DNA of 64,000 bases from Streptomyces sp. D2-8 (GTDB lineage: Bacteria; Actinomycetota; Actinomycetes; Streptomycetales; Streptomycetaceae), in contig NZ_JAAHBP010000001.1 in NCBI RefSeq assembly GCF_023184515.1, positions 186,001-250,000 on the forward strand, given 5' to 3'. Position numbers and translations under genes: made by a program. This document shows positions 54,587-64,000 of this stretch, one piece after another. Position 1 is the stretch's first letter. Every line of letters begins with the position of its first letter. Under the pieces are notes generated by a model. The model was given only the letters and a program-made list of their open reading frames with translations. It was not told the DNA's origin and made no database searches.

Positions 54587-55975
54587 GTGAAGAGCGCCGT
54601 GGAGACCCTGAACCCGACCCGGGTTCGGCTGACTGTCGAGGTGCCCTTCGAGGAGCTCAAGGACAGCCTCGACGCGGCGTACAAGAAGATCAACCAGCAG
54701 GTCACGGTGAAGGGCTTCCGCAAGGGCAAGGTCCCGGCCCGGGTCATCGACCAGCGGTTCGGCCGCGGTGCGGTTCTGGAGGAGGCGGTCAACGACGCGC
54801 TTCCGAAGTTCTACACCGACGCGGTCAACGAGGCCGAGCTCAGCGTGCTGGGCCAGCCCGAGGTCGACATCACGGAGCTGAAGGACGGCGAGACGCTGAA
54901 CTTCACCGCCGAGGTCGACATCCGCCCCTCCATCGAGATCCCGGACTTCTCCGGCATCGAGGTCGAGGTGGACGCGGTCGAGGTCACCGACGAGGACGTC
55001 GACAAGGCCGTCGAGGAGCTGCGCGAGCGCTTCGCCTCCACCGCCCCGGTCGAGCGTGCCGCCGAGGACGGCGACGTCCTGACCATCGACCTGCAGGCCA
55101 AGGTCGACGGCGAGGTCCTCGAGGACGGGGTCGCCGACGGCGTCTCCTACACCATCGGGTCCGGCGAACTGCTGGAAGGCATCGACGACGCCGTGAAGGG
55201 CCTGGAGGCCGGTGGCGAGGCCACCTTCGCCTCCGAGCTCAAGGGCGGCTCCGCCGCCGGCAAGGAGGCCGAGGTCACCGTCAAGGTCACCCAGGTCGCC
55301 AAGCGTGAACTGCCCGAGCTGGACGACGAGTTCGCGCAGCTCGCCTCCGAGTTCGACACCATCGAGGAGCTGCGCGCGGACAGCCGCAAGCGCCTCGAGA
55401 ACATGAAGCAGTACGACCAGGCCACGCAGGCCCAGGAGCGCGTCCTGGAGAAGCTGCTCGAGCTGGTCGAGGTCCCGGTCCCCGAGAAGCTGCTCGAGGA
55501 CGAGGTCAACACCCGCAAGCACAACCTCGAGCACCACCAGCTCGGCCAGATGGGCCTCGACCTCGCGAAGTACCTGGAGATCCAGGGCAAGAGCGAGGAG
55601 GAGTTCGACGCCGAGACCAAGGAAGCCGCGGTCAAGGGCATCAAGACGCAGTTCGTGCTCGACGAGCTCGTCAAGCAGGAGAAGCTGAACGTCAACCAGG
55701 AGGAGCTCACCGAGCACCTCATGCGCCGTGCGGCCTCCTCCGGCATGTCCCCCGACCAGTTCGCGCAGGCGGTCGTCGAGGGCGGCCAGGTTCCGCTCCT
55801 GGTCGGCGAGGTCGCCCGCGGCAAGGCCCTGGCCGTCGTGGTCGAGAAGGCCACGGTCAAGGACACCAACGGCGAGATCATCGACCTCGACGACGAGGAC
55901 GAGGAGACCACCGAGGCCTCCGCCGAGGAGACCCCGGCCGAGGACGCCCCGGCCGAGGAGAAGACCGAGGGCTGA
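54587..55975 (+). CDS. tig: Trigger factor, ribosome-associated chaperone
   Basis: 462 residues. The N-terminal ribosome-binding domain contains the signature [11 protein letters not shown] (residues 44-54). The FKBP-type PPIase domain is at about 155-245, and the C-terminal helical arms extend to about 430. The last 30 residues are a highly acidic Glu/Ala tail. It assists folding of nascent chains at the ribosome. GTG start after AAGGAG. The gene is upstream of clpP1 as in other Streptomyces and ends at a 14-bp hairpin. Confidence 0.96.
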   Translation: MKSAVETLNPTRVRLTVEVPFEELKDSLDAAYKKINQQVTVKGFRKGKVPARVIDQRFGRGAVLEEAVNDALPKFYTDAVNEAELSVLGQPEVDITELKDGETLNFTAEVDIRPSIEIPDFSGIEVEVDAVEVTDEDVDKAVEELRERFASTAPVERAAEDGDVLTIDLQAKVDGEVLEDGVADGVSYTIGSGELLEGIDDAVKGLEAGGEATFASELKGGSAAGKEAEVTVKVTQVAKRELPELDDEFAQLASEFDTIEELRADSRKRLENMKQYDQATQAQERVLEKLLELVEVPVPEKLLEDEVNTRKHNLEHHQLGQMGLDLAKYLEIQGKSEEEFDAETKEAAVKGIKTQFVLDELVKQEKLNVNQEELTEHLMRRAASSGMSPDQFAQAVVEGGQVPLLVGEVARGKALAVVVEKATVKDTNGEIIDLDDEDEETTEASAEETPAEDAPAEEKTEG

Positions 55976-56000
55976 GCCCTCGGCACCGGTTGAATCGTGG

Positions 56001-56032
56001 GGAGGGCCCGGGGTGTGAACCCCGGGCCCTCC
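56001..56032. terminator. Terminator after trigger factor
   Basis: A perfect 14-bp GGAGGGCCCGGGGT stem (56001-56014 and 56019-56032) around the 4-base GTGA loop. It isolates the clpP operon from tig. Confidence 0.85.
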
Positions 56033-56057
56033 TGTCGTACAAGCCCCCGAGTCGCTA

Positions 56058-56071
56058 CGCCCCCGGCGAAC
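56058..56071 (-). promoter_or_regulatory. Candidate ClgR box before clpP1
   Basis: On the minus strand the sequence reads GTTCGC-N5-GCG, the motif described for ClgR activation of clpP1 and related genes in Streptomyces. TAGGGT at 56110-56115, about 40 bases downstream, could be the -10 of the promoter, so the spacing suits an activator. Confidence 0.6.
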
Positions 56072-56211
56072 ACTCCCATCTCCGGGATTCCCCGAAGGGA
56101 CCCGCGCGTTAGGGTCCATGAATACGAGGGCAGTGGAGTCCCCGAACGGCTCCTAGCCCCTAGGGAAACGTGAGACGGCCCGGCGCCGTCGTAAGACGAG
56201 CAGGTGGATAC

Positions 56212-56829
56212 GTGACGAATCTGATGCCCTCAGCCGCCGGCGACCCTTCCATCGGTGGTGGCCTCGGCGACCAGGTCTACAACCGGCTGCTCAACGAGCG
56301 GATCATCTTCCTCGGCCAGCCGGTCGACGACGACATCGCGAACAAGATCACCGCGCAGCTGCTGCTCCTTGCCTCCGACCCGGACAAGGACATCTACCTG
56401 TACATCAACAGCCCCGGCGGTTCCATCACGGCCGGCATGGCGATCTACGACACCATGCAGTACATCAAGAACGACGTGGTGACCATCGCCATGGGTCTCG
56501 CGGCCTCGATGGGCCAGTTCCTGCTCAGCGCCGGCACCCCCGGCAAGCGCTTCGCGCTGCCGAACGCCGAGATCCTGATCCACCAGCCCTCCGCCGGCCT
56601 CGCCGGCTCGGCCTCGGACATCAAGATCCACGCCGAGCGGCTGCTGCACACCAAGAAGCGCATGGCCGAGCTGACCTCGCAGCACACCGGCCAGACGATC
56701 GAGCAGATCACCCGCGACTCGGACCGCGACCGCTGGTTCGACGCCTTCGAGGCCAAGGATTACGGCCTCATCGACGACGTGATGACGACGGCCGCCGGTA
56801 TGCCGGGCGGCGGCGGCACCGGGGCCTGA
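56212..56829 (+). CDS. clpP1: ATP-dependent Clp protease proteolytic subunit 1
   Basis: 205 residues from GTG 56212 (AGGTGG upstream). The catalytic triad is Ser99 (GLAASMG), His124 (IHQPSAG) and Asp173. Oligomerisation motifs are conserved. ClpP1 and ClpP2 form the mixed tetradecamer typical of actinomycetes and degrade substrates delivered by ClpX or ClpC. Streptomyces clpP1 mutants are defective in differentiation. It is the first gene of the clpP1-clpP2 operon behind the ClgR box. Confidence 0.97.
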   Translation: MTNLMPSAAGDPSIGGGLGDQVYNRLLNERIIFLGQPVDDDIANKITAQLLLLASDPDKDIYLYINSPGGSITAGMAIYDTMQYIKNDVVTIAMGLAASMGQFLLSAGTPGKRFALPNAEILIHQPSAGLAGSASDIKIHAERLLHTKKRMAELTSQHTGQTIEQITRDSDRDRWFDAFEAKDYGLIDDVMTTAAGMPGGGGTGA

Positions 56830-56938
56830 GCGGTCCCCACGGGGCCTGTCGCGCCCCGTGAGGCCCACGGAGCCCTCCCGGGCCCCAGCGACCCCCGACA
56901 GCCCCAGCCGACCGCCTCAGCCCTTTTCAGGAGACACC

Positions 56939-57646
56939 GTGAACCAGTTCCCCGGCAGCGGGATCTACGACCGTATGAACGCCGTGCAGGACATGAGCGC
57001 CTCGCAGGGCCGCTACACCGGCCCGCAGGCCGAGTCCCGGTACGTCATTCCGCGCTTCGTCGAGCGCACCTCCCAGGGCATCCGCGAGTACGACCCGTAC
57101 GCGAAGCTCTTCGAGGAGCGCGTGATCTTCCTCGGCGTCCAGATCGACGACGCCTCCGCCAACGACGTCATGGCGCAGCTGCTGTGCCTGGAGTCGATGG
57201 ACCCCGACCGCGACATCTCGGTCTACATCAACAGCCCCGGCGGCTCCTTCACGGCGCTCACTGCGATCTACGACACGATGCAGTACGTGAAGCCGGACAT
57301 CCAGACGGTCTGCATGGGCCAGGCCGCCTCCGCCGCCGCCGTCCTGCTCGCCGCCGGCACGCCGGGCAAGCGCATGGCGCTGCCGAACGCGCGCATTCTG
57401 ATCCACCAGCCGTACAGCGAGACCGGCCGCGGGCAGGTCTCCGACCTGGAGATCGCCGCGAACGAGATCCTGCGGATGCGCTCGCAGCTGGAGGAGATGC
57501 TGGCCAAGCACTCCACCACGCCGGTCGAGAAGATCCGCGAGGACATCGAGCGCGACAAGATCCTCACGGCCGAGGACGCGCTGAGCTACGGCCTGATCGA
57601 CCAGATCATCACCACCCGGAAGATGGACAACTCGAGCCTGCGTTGA
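56939..57646 (+). CDS. clpP2: ATP-dependent Clp protease proteolytic subunit 2
   Basis: 235 residues from GTG 56939 (AGGAG upstream; the open frame starts earlier but that part has no ribosome site). The triad is Ser131 (GQAASAAA), His156 (IHQPYSE) and Asp206. The N-terminal 45 residues are longer than in ClpP1 and are probably processed. It partners ClpP1. Gap to clpP1 is 109 bases and the two are probably co-transcribed. Confidence 0.97.
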   Translation: MNQFPGSGIYDRMNAVQDMSASQGRYTGPQAESRYVIPRFVERTSQGIREYDPYAKLFEERVIFLGVQIDDASANDVMAQLLCLESMDPDRDISVYINSPGGSFTALTAIYDTMQYVKPDIQTVCMGQAASAAAVLLAAGTPGKRMALPNARILIHQPYSETGRGQVSDLEIAANEILRMRSQLEEMLAKHSTTPVEKIREDIERDKILTAEDALSYGLIDQIITTRKMDNSSLR

Positions 57647-57827
57647 GGCGAGAGGCTGTAACGTCTGCCGCCCCTTGGCACGGTTTGGCCTGGTTCACGT
57701 CAAAGCGAACCGCGCCAAGGGGGGCCCGAACGAGGGGCCCGGCAAGGTACCGTCGGACATAAGGCAGCACCAGGAGTCCGCTGGACGTTGACGTCCAGGA
57801 GTCTCCCAGGCGAAGGGGAAGCACACC

Positions 57828-59117
57828 GTGGCACGCATCGGTGACGGCGGCGATCTGCTCAAGTGCTCGTTCTGCGGCAAGAGCCAGAAGCAGGTCAAGA
57901 AGCTCATCGCAGGGCCCGGTGTGTACATCTGCGACGAGTGCATCGACCTCTGCAACGAGATCATCGAGGAAGAGCTCGCGGAGACCAGCGAGGTCCGCTG
58001 GGAGGAACTCCCGAAGCCCCGCGAGATCTACGAGTTCCTCGAGGGCTATGTGGTCGGCCAGGAGGCCGCCAAGAAGGCCCTCTCCGTAGCGGTCTACAAC
58101 CACTACAAGCGAGTCCAGGCCGGCGAGAACGGCGGGGCGAACGGCCGTGACGACGCCATCGAGTTGGCGAAGTCCAACATCCTGCTCCTCGGCCCCACGG
58201 GCTCCGGCAAGACCCTCCTCGCGCAGACCCTCGCGCGCATGCTCAACGTCCCCTTCGCGATCGCCGACGCCACGGCCCTCACCGAGGCGGGATACGTCGG
58301 CGAGGACGTCGAGAACATCCTGCTCAAGCTGATCCAGGCGGCCGACTACGACGTCAAGAAGGCCGAGACCGGGATCATCTACATCGATGAGATCGACAAG
58401 GTCGCGAGGAAGAGTGAAAACCCCTCGATCACACGCGACGTCTCGGGCGAGGGCGTCCAGCAGGCCCTGCTGAAGATCCTGGAGGGCACCACGGCCTCGG
58501 TCCCGCCGCAGGGCGGCCGCAAGCACCCCCACCAGGAGTTCATCCAGATCGACACGACGAACGTGCTGTTCATCGTGGGCGGTGCCTTCGCCGGACTGGA
58601 GAAGATCATCGAGTCCCGGGCCGGCGCCAAGGGCATCGGCTTCGGCGCGCAGATCCGCTCCAAGCGCGAGATGGAGTCCAAGGACCAGTTCCAGGAGGTC
58701 ATGCCGGAGGACCTGGTCAAGTTCGGCATGATCCCCGAGTTCATCGGCCGTCTCCCGGTCATCACCTCGGTCCACAACCTCGACCGCGAGGCCCTGCTCC
58801 AGATCCTCGTCGAGCCGCGCAACGCGCTCGTCAAGCAGTACGAGCGCCTCTTCGAACTCGACGGTGTGGAGCTGGACTTCGAGCGCGAGGCCCTGGAAGC
58901 CATCGCCGACCAGGCCATCCTCCGCCAGACCGGCGCGCGCGGGCTGCGCGCCATCATGGAGGAAGTCCTCCAGGGCGTGATGTACGAGGTCCCGTCCCGC
59001 AAGGACGTGGCCCGGGTCGTCATCACGGCGGACGTCGTCCAGTCGAACGTCAACCCGACGCTGATTCCGCGGGACGCGCGCAACGGACGCGGCCCGGGCG
59101 AGCAGAAGACGGCGTGA
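57828..59117 (+). CDS. clpX: ATP-dependent Clp protease ATPase ClpX
   Basis: 429 residues. The N-terminal zinc-binding domain has Cys13, Cys16, Cys35 and Cys38 (KCSFC and ICDEC). Walker A is GPTGSGKT and Walker B is YIDEIDK. The ClpP-docking IGF loop (GIGFGA) and sensor regions are present. It unfolds substrates for ClpP1P2. GTG start with GAAGGGGAAG. The 180-base spacer from clpP2 leaves room for its own promoter. Confidence 0.97.
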   Translation: MARIGDGGDLLKCSFCGKSQKQVKKLIAGPGVYICDECIDLCNEIIEEELAETSEVRWEELPKPREIYEFLEGYVVGQEAAKKALSVAVYNHYKRVQAGENGGANGRDDAIELAKSNILLLGPTGSGKTLLAQTLARMLNVPFAIADATALTEAGYVGEDVENILLKLIQAADYDVKKAETGIIYIDEIDKVARKSENPSITRDVSGEGVQQALLKILEGTTASVPPQGGRKHPHQEFIQIDTTNVLFIVGGAFAGLEKIIESRAGAKGIGFGAQIRSKREMESKDQFQEVMPEDLVKFGMIPEFIGRLPVITSVHNLDREALLQILVEPRNALVKQYERLFELDGVELDFEREALEAIADQAILRQTGARGLRAIMEEVLQGVMYEVPSRKDVARVVITADVVQSNVNPTLIPRDARNGRGPGEQKTA

Positions 59118-59130
59118 CACAGCAGGCTTG

Positions 59131-59171
59131 AACAGGAAGGGCCCCGGTCGACGACCGGGGCCCTTCCTGTT
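59131..59171. terminator. Strong terminator between clpX and the proline-rich gene
   Basis: A perfect 19-bp stem (59131-59149 and 59153-59171) with a GAC loop, between convergent genes. Both sides end in an AA/TT pair. Confidence 0.9.
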
Positions 59172-59186
59172 GTCCGCTGTGCGTCG

Positions 59187-60161
59187 TCAGGCCTTGACGC
59201 GGATCTCCGGGCGGAGCTTGGTCGTGATGTCGATCGCGACGTCCTTGGTGATGCCCGCGCTCGCCTGACCCGGCGAGACCATGGTGATCGTGCTGTAGTC
59301 GGCCCACGCGCAGAACCAGTCGGTTTTCTCCTTCTTGGTCAGCGCGTTCTGACCCTTGACCGCCTGGCACTTCATGACCGCGCCGTCGAGATCGGCTTCC
59401 TCGGGCCCGCCGAGGACCTCGGACTTGCCGCCGCTGTCGGAGGAGCTCTTCTCGGCCGACTTCTTGTAGTTGGCGAAAAAGGCGTCCAGCGCCGCCTCGG
59501 GGTCGGAGACCTTGCCGTAGACGCCGATGAACGTGACGCCCTTGGCCGTTGCCATCTGGGCGGCGGAGGACGGGTCGTCAGGGTCGTAGCTGCTCATGTC
59601 CTCCGTGGAGTAAAAGCCCAGCACGGACTTGGCATTCTCGATGCCGCTCTTCTCCAGCTCCTTGGCGGAGTCGTCGCCGACGGTCTGACCGTCCTTCGTG
59701 CCACGGTTGTACTCGCCGAGCACCTTCGCCGGCGTCGCCAGCTTGTGCGGCCCGTCGTCCTCCAGGGCACCCGCGCCGCCGCCTCCGCCGATCACGAAGT
59801 ACGCGCCCACGCCGATGGCCACCACGACCGCCACCGCGCCGAGGATGAGGCCGGTCTTCTTGTTGCCGCCGCCCGGGGCCGGGGGCTGCGGAACGCCGTA
59901 GGGAGCCTGGCCGTAGGGCGGCTGCTGGCCGTACGGGGGCTGCTGGCCGTAACCCTGCTGGGGCGGGACGCCCTGTGGGGCCTGCTGCGGGTAGCCGTAA
60001 CCGGGCTGGGGCGGAGGGGCCTGCTGGGGGTATCCGTAGCCGGGCTGGGGCGCCTGCGGCGGCTGGCCGTACGGGCCCGGCTGCCCTGGCTGCCCTGGCT
60101 GGCCGTACGGACCGGGCTGCTGGGGCTGCCCGCCGTACGGGCCCGGCTGGTTATAACTCAT
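59187..60161 (-). CDS. Membrane protein with a Pro/Gly/Tyr/Gln-rich N-terminus
   Basis: 324 residues. The first 95 are low-complexity repeats of the QPGPYGQ and QPGYGYPQQ kind. One membrane helix ([23 protein letters not shown], about 100-123) is followed by a Gly-rich linker. The extracytoplasmic domain (about 130-324) has two cysteines in MKCQAV and DWFCAWADY segments. This is the common actinobacterial type of membrane protein with a disordered cytoplasmic tail; function unknown. It converges on clpX and is divergent from valS. Confidence 0.85.
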   Translation of the reverse strand: MSYNQPGPYGGQPQQPGPYGQPGQPGQPGPYGQPPQAPQPGYGYPQQAPPPQPGYGYPQQAPQGVPPQQGYGQQPPYGQQPPYGQAPYGVPQPPAPGGGNKKTGLILGAVAVVVAIGVGAYFVIGGGGGAGALEDDGPHKLATPAKVLGEYNRGTKDGQTVGDDSAKELEKSGIENAKSVLGFYSTEDMSSYDPDDPSSAAQMATAKGVTFIGVYGKVSDPEAALDAFFANYKKSAEKSSSDSGGKSEVLGGPEEADLDGAVMKCQAVKGQNALTKKEKTDWFCAWADYSTITMVSPGQASAGITKDVAIDITTKLRPEIRVKA

Positions 60162-60299
60162 GTTCTGGGTTCCCCTCCAGATGCTTATGTGTTCCAGACA
60201 TCCTGGCGCAGACCCGCCGTGTCCATGGCATCGGGGCCCTTGCCGTTACAAAGGAATCGCGTTTCGGGACGGGGCGGTGACACCTCTAAACTGACCCCC

Positions 60300-62957
<2,658 letters not shown>

Positions 62958-62970
62958 GGGTTCGTACGGT

Positions 62971-63010
62971 CGTGCAGGCCCCGGTGCTGGTCAGCGCCGG
63001 GGCCTGCACG
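62971..63010. terminator. Terminator after valS
   Basis: CGTGCAGGCCCCGG (62971-62984) pairs with CCGGGGCCTGCACG (62997-63010), a 14-bp stem with a 12-base loop. Confidence 0.8.
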
Positions 63011-63016
63011 CCGTTC

Positions 63017-63068
63017 AGGGGCGCGGGGAACTGCGCGAGCGACCCCCACGGACCCGCAGCCGCCACGG
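63017..63068. repeat. Streptomyces-type dispersed intergenic sequence
   Basis: AGGGGCGCGGGGAACTGCGC followed by GACCCCCACGGACCCGCAGC is of a kind I recall as frequently repeated in intergenic regions of Streptomyces genomes. Only one copy is visible in this window, so the repeat status rests on memory of other genomes, not on this sequence. Confidence 0.4.
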
Positions 63069-63117
63069 GCACAAGCCACCGCAAGCAATGTCAGTCGGTC
63101 TCCGTAGACTGGGCCCC

Positions 63118-64000
63118 GTGAGCGAGCTCCCTCCAGACCACAACGCCGACGACCTGCCCGACCCCCTCAACACCTTCGACGAGATCATCGCGGAGGAAAC
63201 CACCCGCGACCCCGACCTCGCCGTCATCGAAGCCGGCAGCCGGACCCTCCGTACCCAGGGCGGCCCCCCGGAGGCCGACATCCCCACGCGCCCCGCCGAC
63301 CCCGAGGTCGACAAGGCCCTGCGCGAGGTCGAGACGGAGCTGGCCACCCGCTGGGGTGAGACCAAGCTGGAGCCCTCCGTCAGCCGTATCGCCGCGCTGA
63401 TGGACGTGCTGGGGGAACCGCAGCGGTCGTACCCGTCGATCCACATCACGGGGACGAACGGCAAGACCTCCACGGCCCGCATGATCGAGGCCCTGCTCGG
63501 CGCCTTCGAGCTGCGCACCGGCCGCTACACCTCGCCGCACGTGCAGTCGGTCACCGAGCGCATCAGCCTCGACGGCGCCCCCATCTCGCCCGAGCGGTTC
63601 ATCGAGACGTACCAGGACATCAAGCCGTACGTGGAGATGGTCGACGCCGCGCAGGAGTACCGGCTGTCGTTCTTCGAGGTGCTCACCGGCATGGCGTACG
63701 CGGCGTTCGCCGACGCCCCCGCGGACGTGGCCGTCGTCGAGGTCGGCATGGGCGGCTCCTGGGACGCCACGAACGTGATCGACGGGGACGTCGCCGTCGT
63801 CACGCCCATAGACCTCGACCACACCGACCGGCTCGGCGAAACGCACGCCGAGATCGCCACGGAGAAGGCCGGCATCATCAAGCAGGGTGCGACGGTCATC
63901 ATGGCGCAGCAGCCGGTCGACGCGGCGCAGGTGCTGCTGAAGAAGGCCGTCGAGGTGGACGCGACCGTGGCCCGGGAGGGGCTGGAGTTCGGTGTCGTCG
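63118..64000 (+). CDS. folC: Folylpolyglutamate/dihydrofolate synthase (3' truncated by window)
   Basis: The first 294 residues from GTG 63118; the 3' end lies beyond the window. After a 90-residue acidic N-terminal extension the Mur-ligase-type ATP site THITGTNGKTSTAR-like loop appears (GTNGKTST), then YTSPHVQSVTERI and the EVGMGGSWDATN substrate segment. FolC adds glutamate to folates and, in many bacteria, also makes dihydrofolate. The gene follows valS as in other Streptomyces. Confidence 0.94.
   Translation, partial: MSELPPDHNADDLPDPLNTFDEIIAEETTRDPDLAVIEAGSRTLRTQGGPPEADIPTRPADPEVDKALREVETELATRWGETKLEPSVSRIAALMDVLGEPQRSYPSIHITGTNGKTSTARMIEALLGAFELRTGRYTSPHVQSVTERISLDGAPISPERFIETYQDIKPYVEMVDAAQEYRLSFFEVLTGMAYAAFADAPADVAVVEVGMGGSWDATNVIDGDVAVVTPIDLDHTDRLGETHAEIATEKAGIIKQGATVIMAQQPVDAAQVLLKKAVEVDATVAREGLEFGVV

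Overview
The window is high-GC actinobacterial chromosome and is almost certainly Streptomyces. Codon third positions are strongly G/C, GTG starts are frequent, and AGGAG-type ribosome sites are common. The gene order tig, clpP1, clpP2, clpX, valS, folC is the Streptomyces order. Paired Ser/Thr kinases, an AfsK-like kinase, a SpoIIE-type phosphatase, a SAM_MT DUF574 methyltransferase and a Nur-type operator before an Fe superoxide dismutase all fit that genus. No prophage, insertion sequence, CRISPR array or large biosynthetic cluster is visible. This reads as core chromosome with some accessory cassettes.

Region 1 (1-9.3 kb): a drug/metabolite exporter behind a promoter that overlaps a perfect inverted repeat; aminopeptidase N (first copy); a relic of a LysR regulator; a DUF1203 gene; asd; an ECF sigma factor with a coupled membrane protein; small unknown genes; and a LuxR-type regulator. 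Region 2 (9.4-22.6 kb): a coupled secreted protein and lipoprotein of unknown function; a large secreted subtilase; a NUDIX hydrolase; a Tat-exported metallophosphoesterase preceded by a good PHO-box match; a secreted class C beta-lactamase-like hydrolase; an AbiEi-like/nuclease-fold protein; a second aminopeptidase N of identical length; and a DsbA-fold thiol enzyme.

Region 3 (22.6-34.8 kb) is the most system-like part. A ten-gene minus-strand operon, mostly joined by ATGA overlaps, encodes a Tat/lipoprotein solute-binding protein, two permeases, two different ABC ATPases, a DeoR regulator, a D-2-hydroxyacid dehydrogenase, an FGGY kinase, a secreted glycerophosphodiesterase and a small zinc-ribbon protein. 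Divergently, across a palindromic operator candidate, lie a D-ribulokinase-like FGGY kinase and a coupled histidine phosphatase. I interpret it as a scavenging system for a polyol, sugar or polyol-phosphate of unknown identity.

Region 4 (34.8-50 kb): a DUF574 methyltransferase; sodF with its Nur box and a 3' UTR placed to give the s-SodF small RNA; two related amino-acid permeases; bioY without energising partners; an LPxTG wall protein; a Ser/Thr kinase; rpiB; a Nei/Fpg glycosylase; an Eis-like acetyltransferase; a SpoIIE/PP2C membrane phosphatase; an HD protein; and a membrane acyltransferase. Region 5 (50-64 kb): a tiny membrane protein and an AfsK-like kinase; tRNA-Gly and tRNA-Pro; a triple hairpin array; trigger factor; clpP1-clpP2 with a ClgR-type box upstream; clpX; a proline-rich membrane protein; valS; and the 5' part of folC, cut by the window edge.
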